The translations under genes were made by a program, and so were the position numbers. Under the pieces are notes generated by a model, which saw only the letters and a program-made list of their open reading frames with translations, had not been told where the DNA came from and did no database searches. From contig CATNEN010000025.1 of assembly GCA_950097015.1 (NCBI GenBank), forward strand, positions 9,641,800 through 9,705,799: a stretch of 64,000 nucleotides of DNA. The letters run 5' to 3'. Below, piece by piece: positions 57,001-64,000 of this stretch. Numbering within the stretch: the stretch's first letter is position 1; each line of letters begins with the position of its first letter. The DNA is from Macrostomum hystrix (taxonomy: Eukaryota; Platyhelminthes; Macrostomidae).

Positions 57001-58010
57001 GAGATTGAAAACCTGTCCAAGGCCTGCGCTGACTGTCAGGAGTTGCAGAACGCCCCGGCGCCTTCGCCAATGTTGTCGTGGCCGTGGCCTGACCGACCGT
57101 GGTCTCGAGTGCATATCGAGTCATCGACTATGCGGGTCCGGTGTCTGGCAGGATGCTGCTGGTCGTCGTCGATGCCCACTCAAAGTGGCTGGATGTGCAT
57201 GTGGTGTCGTCAGCGACCTCAGCTGTCACCATCCAGAAACTCCGCTCCAGCTTCGCGACGCACGGGTTGCCAGATGTGCTGGTGTCGGACAATGGGCCCA
57301 ACTTGGTCAGCGAGGAGATGTCCGACTTTCTGCGGAAGAACGGCATTCAACACGTGCGCGTTGCCCCCTACCATCCGGCGTCCAACGGCCTGGCGGAACG
57401 AGCTGTCCAGACGCTGAAGCGGTCCCTGGAGAAGCAGCGCGAAGGCTCCTTGGAGGATAAGGTCGCCCGGTTCCTGCTGAGCTATCGGGTCACTCCGCAT
57501 GCGACAACTGGTGTGGCTCCCTGCGAACTCCTGATGGGACGGCGACTGTGTACGTTGCTAGATCGAGCTCGGCCAGACCTGGGAGCAAGAGTACAGCGTA
57601 AGCAAAGTCTGCAAAAAGAGCACCACGACTGCAAAGCTCGATCCCGGACTTTCGAGACTGGGGACGCTGTACTGGCCAGAGACTTTGGAGCCAACGGAGG
57701 TCGGTGGAAGCCGGCGCGAGTTGTCGGTGCCGCCGGTCCGGCCTCCTACCTGTGCGGCTTCGATGGCGACGACCGAGTGGTGCGGCGGCACGTCGACCAT
57801 GTCCGCGGTGGTCTTGAGCAGCCGCGGCCTACCGGAGCTGGCGTGACAGACGGTGCTGCCGACGCCAAGGCCGCACCTGAGCCTGAAGCTGCGATGCCGG
57901 CCGTGGACGAGCCGCCTGATCTGGCTGCTCCTGGAGACCCTGAGATCGACGGGTCTCTGCGCCGATCGTCGCGAGTTCGACGTCCCCCGGAGCGCCTGAG
58001 CTACGGGTGA
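54086..58010 (+). pseudogene. gypsy gag-pol polyprotein, frame-disrupted
   Basis: Gag (from ATG 54086) ends in two CCHC knuckles (CFRCLSTRHLANKC and CYKCSKTGHTAAAC; 54700-54800). The protease (VDTGAS near 54975) lies in another frame, entered near 54905. Reverse transcriptase (LPFGVSP..CFIDDLI; 55380-56100) and RNase H (LLLECDASPYGLG) return to the gag frame after a run of eight T at about 55311. Another break near 56465 leads to the rest of RNase H and the integrase zinc finger (H-x3-H..C-x2-C; about 56925-57040). An 8-bp insertion near 57115 separates the integrase core (VDAHSKW..SDNGPN..NGLAERAVQTLK). The C-terminus is basic (RRSSRVRRPPERLSYG). Four breaks make it non-functional, unless the gag-protease shift is programmed. 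No classic slippery heptamer is seen there. Confidence 0.9.
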
Positions 58011-58270
58011 CGTCATCTGTGGAAGAGACTGTTTTGATTGACTGTAGTGTTCGGACGATTAATTTCAGATTTGGTACTTGTTATGGTTATGGGTTATTTT
58101 CCATTATATGGTTGTGTCGTTGCTTTTCTGTCTTGCGTTGCGTAGTTTTTGGTGCTGGTTAATTAGTATTTGTTATTAGGTTAATTATTGTGTTATTGTG
58201 CCTCACTATAAAATGCGTTGTTCTATTGTATTCTCTTGCGATCCCTGATCCTCATGTAGATGGGGAGGGA

Positions 58271-58455
58271 TGTGATAGCGTGGGTCTGCTCAGTTGTTCC
58301 GCTCAGAGTAATGTACAGTGCAGGTGTACACCTGCACGCGCGCGTGTGATTGGCTGACGCTTTGTCAGACAACCTTTATTGTTGGCCAGCTATAAAGTTA
58401 AATAAAAGCCTCTGCCATTGGGGAGGGGACTTACCCCCGAAGTGGAGTTTTCACA
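58271..58455 (+). repeat. 3' LTR of the gypsy element
   Basis: 185 bp, differing from the 5' LTR by an A/G change (GCTCAGAGTA versus GCTCAAAGTA) and by GGGGAGGGG versus a run of eight G. It is preceded by the polypurine tract. Confidence 0.93.
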
Positions 58456-58460
58456 CCTTC

Positions 58461-58718
58461 TTTGAGCGGGATTTCCCCTGTATATTTCTGCCTTTTTTAT
58501 AGCTCCCAATGCGTGCCTAAATATAGCCAAATATTGAATATTTTTTTGTTTCAATATTCAATAAGGCTCAATATTCGCATAAAATAACCCAAATCAAATC
58601 GAGTGTATATATATTATGAATTTCGATTAAATCCAATAATAGTCTGCGGCAGAGTTTTTCGAAACTGATCAGCAGCCCCAGTCAAATAGGGAATTCGTTT
58701 TAACAACAACCTAGCTAT
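58461..58718. other. non-coding, no gene seen
   Basis: Flank of the gypsy insertion. It is AT-rich, with repeated AATATT motifs at 58530-58575. Confidence 0.4.
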
Positions 58719-58801
58719 TATACCCTTACCTAAACCATAACCCTAAACCTAAACCTAAACCTAACCCTAAACCAAACCGTAACCCTAAACCTAACCTTAA
58801 T
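58719..58801. repeat. interstitial telomere-like tract (CCCTAA/CCTAAA)
   Basis: Mixed CCCTAAAC, CCTAAAC and CCTAACC units with a few point changes over about 80 bp, read on the plus strand as the C-rich strand. It resembles TTAGGG/TTTAGG-type telomeric DNA inserted internally. Confidence 0.7.
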
Positions 58802-59613
58802 GTTGTGACTGATTGTGTGAGTACACTTGCCCTGCGAGCAAACCTAGCGTGAGTCACCTTATACACAAAATACAAGATACTAAATTGTGTATTTTGTATC
58901 TCCGTAATTAACCCACCCAGTTTAACTAATCTTTAGCGGTATTCTTTAATTATTCGCGCGAATTCACTGAACAAGTTTCCAAGAAATTCGACTACTTGCT
59001 TAATTCGACTTCTTTTTCTATTCCGGTATCACGCCGTATGCTACTATGGACTATGCTACTGTAAATATTTACTGCTTTGCTTTTATCACTTATTAGACTG
59101 ATGTAATATTTTATTCCTATGTTACAGTTCTTTTCATTATGACGTATTTAAATGATGTGCTTTGTGGCTGCTATCTGCAATTAAAATAGGCCTACTTTGT
59201 CTATAGTCGCCTAGCTAGCTAACGATTAAATGATGAACAGCGAATTATATAACTATTTGACAAGCTCCTATGATTTGGCATTGCAAGCATACGATCGTAT
59301 ATGGAGCTATGCAGTAAATAAAAAACAGGCTAGACCTATTTCAGTTCTTATTGATTGAACAAAACTTGAGAGTGATTTAGCAAGTTTAGCTTAATGATTG
59401 CATCTGAAATAAAAAGCAGTGAGCTAGGCCAATGAACCATAATACCGCAACCACAAGCATATTCACTGGCCACTATAGATGGTATTTTTGTGTCATTGGG
59501 CTCTTTCTATATTATTATACAGCCATACTCAGTTTAACTTCATAAGTTAAATTAGCCTATCATATTTATTACTTTGTCCACAGATCTAGTACTGCTTCAT
59601 AGACTAGCTATAT
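58802..59613. other. non-coding, no gene seen
   Basis: AT-rich unique sequence. An imperfect palindrome around TACACAAAATAC..GTGTATTTTGTAT lies at 58860-58900. Confidence 0.4.
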
Positions 59614-59621
59614 TAATTATT

Positions 59622-60136
59622 GGCAATAGTGCACTTTTGTTTGCGAAATTATTTTTTGTTTAAAATTGAAAGTTCAAAACCAGAAAAATATAACAACAAA
59701 AAAATTGATGTCTTTAAACAATTATAACAATTGTGGCAGAGCACAGTCTCTCTTTTTAGCTCCCTGGTTGCCGAACTTGCCAACTCATCATTGTGTTCTA
59801 GTGGCGGATACAGAGCTTGTCACTGGGCACTGTAGTAGTGGCAAATCTAGAAAAGCATGTTTCCGAAAGCCCTGTTTGCTCTGAACAGTCGGCGCCACAT
59901 AAACTTGTGGATGTGGCCCTCGAAGAGGGCATCCCTTGTTCCATGCATAGCCCTGAATTGGCCTTGCAATGCACCCACATTCCCTCGATTGTGTTGGTGA
60001 GAGTTGCTTAAACTTATGAGTTTATGTGGCACAAACAGCGACTAGTGTTACATTCCGTGGCTTGGTGACAAGTTCCGTGACCAGTGAGCTCTGGCACAGT
60101 TGCTAGAATTGTTTAAAACAAAAGTGCACTATTGCC
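59622..60136. mobile_element. 515-bp fold-back hAT-type element with 8-bp target duplication
   Basis: The terminal repeats 59622-59642 and 60116-60136 match perfectly over 21 bp (GGCAATAGTGCACTTTTG..). The duplication TAATTATT flanks both ends (59614-59621 and 60137-60144). The inverted similarity continues inward: 59713-59744 pairs with 60084-60117, and GCCACATAAACTTG at about 59894 pairs with a copy at about 60012-60030. The left arm carries ~70 bp extra between the first two blocks. There is no transposase. The 8-bp duplication points to hAT mobilisation. Confidence 0.88.
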
Positions 60137-60392
60137 TAATTATTTCTTTTTATGCTATCAGTGCTAGGCACTTCCGGTACTTTGTTACTTAGGAATTTAC
60201 TTTTTTCTTAAAGTGTTACTTTTTTAGTTACTTTTTTCAACTGCTTTGAACAGTACTGGGTAATGGAGTAGCAACTGGGTCACTATTGGGTAATGGAGTA
60301 GCAATAACAGAGGCTTTTTTCTGTAGTCTGGTCCTCGGGTCCTCTTTTAATAGCCAAAAGCCATTAGAAACTGCTACAACACTGCTCTCCTA

Positions 60393-60461
60393 GCTAGTGC
60401 TGCAGTTGAGTGTGCATTCTCTGTAGCCAAGGATGTCCTATGCGGTAAACATGTGTCCTGA
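60393..60461 (+). pseudogene. hAT dimerisation-motif scrap
   Basis: The plus frame reads ASAAVECAFSVAKDVL then GKHVS and a stop. This matches the hAT C-terminal signature (S-x-x-x-E-R-x-F-S-x-A) with Arg changed to Cys. It is the only trace of transposase inside the 1595-bp element and lies on its plus strand. Confidence 0.6.
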
Positions 60462-60490
60462 GCAATAGCATGCTCACAATGCTCACAAGG

Positions 60491-60850
60491 AATTCATTTA
60501 TGCAGAATTCATTTATGCAGAATTCATTTATGCAGAATTCATTTATGCAGAATTCATTTATGCAGAATTCATTTATGCAGAATTCATTTATGCAGAATTC
60601 ATTTATGCAGAATTCATTTATGCAGAATTCATTTATGCAGAATTCATTTATGCAGAATTCATTTATGCAGAATTCATTTATGCAGAATTCATTTATGCAG
60701 AATTCATTTATGCAGAATTCATTTATGCAGAATTCATTTATGCAGAATTCATTTATGCAGAATTCATTTATGCAGAATTCATTTATGCAGAATTCATTTA
60801 TGCAGAATTCATTTATGCAGAATTCATTTATGCAGAATTCATTTATGCAG
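60491..60850. repeat. 24 perfect copies of a 15-bp repeat
   Basis: AATTCATTTATGCAG repeated exactly 24 times with no visible difference between units. The period is a multiple of three, so one frame reads (NSFMQ)n, an artefact of the repeat. Each unit has an EcoRI-type GAATTC at the junction. Confidence 0.95.
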
Positions 60851-61761
60851 ATATAATTAAAAATTATTTTTTAAATAAAGTATTTTACAGCAAATTAAAA
60901 AAAATGGTTAGAAATTTACAATAAATTATACATTTTACTTCTTAAACACAATTTAACTTCCCTATTTACAATCCCAGCTTCATTCCATTCCAGTCTAACT
61001 CTTGTCCATTGTCAGTTGCCCATTGTTGTTCATTGTCATGTCACGACTCATGTCAATTCTCTTCCTCTACATCCCTCTTCAACTCTTTTCAGTTGTCCAT
61101 TTTCTAGTTGTTTCCATCCTTCTATCCCTTCTCTCCATGCCTCTCCTTTCTCCTCTCCTTTCTCCTCTCTTTCTCCATTCATCTCATTCATTCTTCTCAC
61201 ACCAAAAATTGAAAATGGAAAAGTTCCCAAAGGTTGCAAACCTGTTTGTTTATGTTTTTGCATGTTTACTGTTTATGCATCAGTGGTCACACTGGCTATC
61301 AATCTATCATATCATAATGCATATTCTAATATTCTATTCATTCATATTCACATATTGTATTGAAATTGACAATAAAATAGCAACTGACATCCTATGCCGA
61401 GAACATTTTTTTTAAGTTTATAATATTTCAACTAACCTGTCCTGTCTAACCGCTAGGGCTGCAACTTTCACACCTAGCTTTTAGAAAATGAATGAAATGA
61501 ATGAATGAATGAATGGAATGAAATTCGCCATTTGGTCCTGGCAAATTTAAGTAATTTAAATAAATTGTTTTTAAATAATTTAAAATCTGAAAATCCAAAA
61601 ATCTGAAAAAATGACATTAGTAAAAAAGTAACAGACTTAGTAATGGAAGTTACCTAAAAATCCAAAAGTACCAGTTACAAGTAACTAATGAAAATCATTT
61701 TTGGAGAATTTTTTAACTAAAAAGTACCCTTAAAGTAACATTGCCCAGCACTGTATGCTAT

Positions 61762-61934
61762 ATTTATGCCAGTTAGGCTTCTCCCTTTCCACTTTAGGGT
61801 AGCATTCATTAACAGTAGGCAATGTTATACATTGTTTTGCTCAATTATTTTTTAACCTGATTCGAACTCATGTGACCACATTAGTGTGTAGTATGATGTG
61901 GCAAGGGTCACTCACATGCTGATATAGCTTTTGC
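61762..61934. other. non-coding flank between hAT element and LINE
   Basis: AT-rich. A minus-strand AGTTCGAATCAGG resembles a B box at about 61857-61870, but no matching A box or tRNA fold was found. Confidence 0.35.
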
Positions 61935-61938
61935 GCCT

Positions 61939-63720
61939 TTGCGACCGCCCTGGGATCAGCGCAGGCACCGGACTACAGCAGAATCAGCTCAGCCATCGCC
62001 ACTGCCGCTGCCAAGACTCTGCCGCTTATGGAACCCGCGTCACGGCAATTTCCAGTTTGGGGCGAGCGACCGGAGGTCCGTGAGGCCCGCCGCACTGTCG
62101 AGCAGCTGCGGCGAGCCAGGCGACCGATATCCGATGCCGAGAAGGCCCTGGCAGACGCCTACGCAAGTCGACAGAAAGCCGCTGTTGACGACGCGATCCG
62201 GGCTGTCACCTCTGTCGGGCCTGAACGGCAGAGCAGGGTCGTCTGGCCGGTCGTGAACGCCCTCACCGGTCGCAAAAAGAAGGTGGCGCTCAACCCGGCT
62301 GGCGACACTGCCGAGGAGCGCAGAAACGAGCTGCATACCTTCTTCGCCGCCGTCGACTCTGCCGAACGAGATGCCGCTGCCCCCCGTGGTGGCGCTACCG
62401 CGGCAGGAGGACTTCGACACCAGTCCAGTGACCAGCACGGACATCGTGGAGTTCGCCCGCAGGGCACCGCGCCCCCGGTCCGGATGAGGTCCCGTCGAGG
62501 CGCTGCGGGTCACAAGGGTTGCCACCGAGGTGGCCCGCGTGATGAACGGCGTCCTGGCGGGAGGCCCTGCGCCCGCGCGAGTGGAACCCAGGCCACCATC
62601 GTCGGCATCCCGAAGAAGCCCGGCACTACGCGGAATGAGGAGCATCGCGGGATTCTCGCTCATGTCCTGTGCCGCGAAGCTGTTCAACCGGGTGCTGTTA
62701 GCACGGTTACAGCCTGTGCTGGACTCGTTTCTGCGGTACGAGCAGAACGGGTTCCGGCACGGTGACTCAGATCCTGGCCCTCGCCGCATCATCGAGGAGG
62801 CGCGCATCACCCAGTCAAGCCTTGTCGTCATCTTTGTTGACTTCCTTCAAGGCTTTCGACTCGGTGGCCCGCGGCGCGCTGTCGCAAAAAGAAGGCGGGG
62901 CGCTCAACCCGGCTGGCGACACTGCCGAGAGCGCAGAAACGAGCTGCATACCTTCTCTTCGCCGCCGTCGACTCTGTCTGTTCCGGAGAAGAAGCTGTCT
63001 GTCCTCAGCTACGCGGACGACCTGCCCTGCTGTCTACGACGGCCGAAGGCGCCCAACGGCTGCTGGATGGCCTGACTGCGGCGGCGGCGAGGGGTCGGCC
63101 TCGCTTTCAACGCCATGAACACCGAGGTGCTGACGGTGCCGGCATAACCTACCTGCCGAGATTCGACTACAAGACGGTGACGAGGCTAGGGGCCCTACGG
63201 GACCGGGCTCACCGAAGTGCCGTCAGTTCGTCTACCTCGGCGGACTGGTGCCTGACGTGGGCGACGACCTGGCGAGACGGGCGCGGCAAGGCCTGGGCCG
63301 CCTTCCGTTCTGTGCGGGCGGTGCTGCTCTCCGAGGCCCTGTCGAACGGCGCCAGGTCCCAGCTGTTCCAGGCGGTTGTCGAGACCGCCCTGTTGTAGCA
63401 ATGCTGAGACCTGGACGATGACCGGGGCGCTCGAGGGCGCAGCTCGACGCGGCGCATGCGGCCCTAGTTCGCGCCGCTTTCGGTGCCCGACGCGGCCCTG
63501 GCAGCGAGACAATCCGATTCCCTCCCTGCTGGCGGACATCGCAGGGACCGCGCAGGGCGCGGCCTGGGTCAATCAGCCCGCCTATGTCGACCGTCTTTTT
63601 GAAGACGCCCGAGCACCCAGCCAGGCGGGCCGGCGTGAAGTATGTCAGAGACCTGGCTCTGAAAACGCGCGATTTGACGCTCCCCCCTCTTGGCCACTTT
63701 GTGTGTTCGGCTTGGGCGTA
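61939..63720 (+). pseudogene. GC-rich non-LTR retrotransposon polymerase, heavily frame-shifted
   Basis: Reading across frames on the plus strand gives, in order: an Arg/Ala-rich linker with WPVVNALTGRKKK (about 62240); RVATEVARVMNGVLAGG (about 62510) and GIPKKPGTTRNEEHRGI (about 62610), typical of the start of LINE reverse transcriptases; SCAAKLFNRVLLARLQPVLD and YEQNGFRHG (62660-62765); SLVVIFVDF (about 62820); then SVLSYADDL (about 63000), the catalytic YADD; FVYLGG (about 63230) and ETALL..AETWTMTGALE (about 63390-63430). A ~97-bp segment from about 62266 is repeated at about 62882, inside the RT. At least six frame breaks. The endonuclease part is absent, so the copy is 5'-truncated and dead. 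The clade is not certain. Confidence 0.75.
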
Positions 63721-63746
63721 ACTATTATTATTATTATTATTATTAT
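63721..63746 (+). repeat. (ATT)n tail of the LINE
   Basis: Eight ATT triplets directly after the LINE's last coding similarity. Short tandem tails are usual for non-LTR elements that lack poly(A), which supports this as the element's 3' end. Confidence 0.75.
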
Positions 63747-64000
63747 AGCTTTGCAAGGTTTTAAGTGGCTGATGTGGATTTATTGGGCTTAAATGCCATA
63801 GACATGTGGGCTTTGTGTGCTGTTGCTGGGGATGACTAGTGGCAAAATATTAAGAAGTGCATCTTGATTCTCCTAACAGCTAATATTTCTATGCCATGGC
63901 TGATTGGCCAGCTGCTCCATCTTGGATTGTGCCACCAAATGAGGTATGAGGTGCAGCAGAGTTACTGGATTTGTCATGTCAACAATTACCTTTCGGGACA
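63747..64000. other. non-coding, no gene seen
   Basis: Unique sequence to the window edge. No motif recognised. Confidence 0.35.

Larger units (their letters stand above)
53871..58455 (+). mobile_element. complete Ty3/gypsy LTR retrotransposon, 4585 bp
   Basis: LTRs at 53871-54054 and 58271-58455 (TGTGATAGCG..TTTTCACA) differ at about two positions. The insertion is flanked by the exact 5-bp duplication CCTTC (53866-53870 and 58456-58460). A primer-binding site follows the 5' LTR and a polypurine tract AGATGGGGAGGGA precedes the 3' LTR. The near-identical LTRs mean a recent insertion. The reading frame is disrupted at several points (see the gag-pol entry). Confidence 0.95.
60159..61753 (+). 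mobile_element. 1595-bp hAT element with 8-bp target duplication
   Basis: The ends CAGTGCTAGGCA and, inverted, CAGTGCTGGGCA form terminal repeats. The exact duplication TATGCTAT lies at 60151-60158 and 61754-61761. Sub-terminal GTTACTT/AAGTAAC motifs occur at both ends, as in many hAT elements. Inside are a transposase scrap, a perfect 15-bp array and AT-rich filler. It starts only 14 bp after the neighbouring hAT-type element's target duplication. Confidence 0.9.

Noticed and set aside
60470..60856. 128-codon frame reading (MQNSF)n
   Set aside because: It arises entirely from the 15-bp tandem repeat.
61855..61925. tRNA-like B box (AGTTCGAATCAGG) on the minus strand
   Set aside because: No matching A box at the right distance and no cloverleaf could be drawn. 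It is left as a possible SINE scrap only.

Overview
The window is repeat-dense nuclear DNA from a eukaryote, almost certainly an invertebrate animal. Genes carry short spliceosomal introns (about 85-400 bp, GT..AG). The mobile elements are a metazoan mix: a KDZ-family DNA transposon, hAT and Helitron DNA elements, BEL/Pao and Ty3/gypsy LTR elements, non-LTR retrotransposons and a tRNA-derived SINE. Most unique sequence is AT-rich, while several element bodies are strongly GC-rich. Nothing here fixes the phylum.

Layout. 451-6690: a three-gene plus-strand unit made of a KDZ transposase with an N-terminal cysteine cluster, a C2H2-like zinc-finger/SET protein whose SET domain resembles KMT5A (SET8), and a second zinc-finger protein. 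The latter two each sit behind a copy of the same ~450-680 bp upstream cassette, and a third cassette has no gene after it. 7439-12919: three tandem arrays (91 bp, 20 bp and a 142/140 bp satellite with a 1126 bp higher-order repeat). 13776-14300: hAT transposase remnant. 15045-29320: mostly AT-rich non-coding DNA with minisatellites, a putative proline-rich gene on the minus strand (20832-21914), a two-exon minus-strand gene of unknown function (23790-25342) and a ~1 kb array built on TCTGTCTAACAG. 30635-39060: SINE fragment and a decayed BEL/Pao element whose gag/protease region is followed by 5.3 kb of a 12-mer satellite. 39234-44739: a small hAT-type element with target duplication, a Helitron remnant and a gypsy remnant on the minus strand. 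46785-47261: LINE C-terminal remnant. 47681-51887: a seven-exon gene for a secreted or surface glycoprotein with a ~37-copy Thr/Pro stalk. 53871-58455: a structurally complete Ty3/gypsy element with matching LTRs and a CCTTC target duplication but a broken reading frame. 59622-61753: two adjacent hAT-type elements, each with a verified 8-bp target duplication. 61939-63746: a GC-rich LINE remnant ending in (ATT)n.

Host genes appear to be few: the surface glycoprotein (strong model), the 394-residue unknown protein (good model) and the proline-rich protein (weaker). Everything else is mobile DNA or satellite. The most unusual unit is the KDZ element, which seems to carry chromatin-type cargo (a histone-methyltransferase-like SET protein and a zinc-finger relative) in repeated promoter-gene modules.
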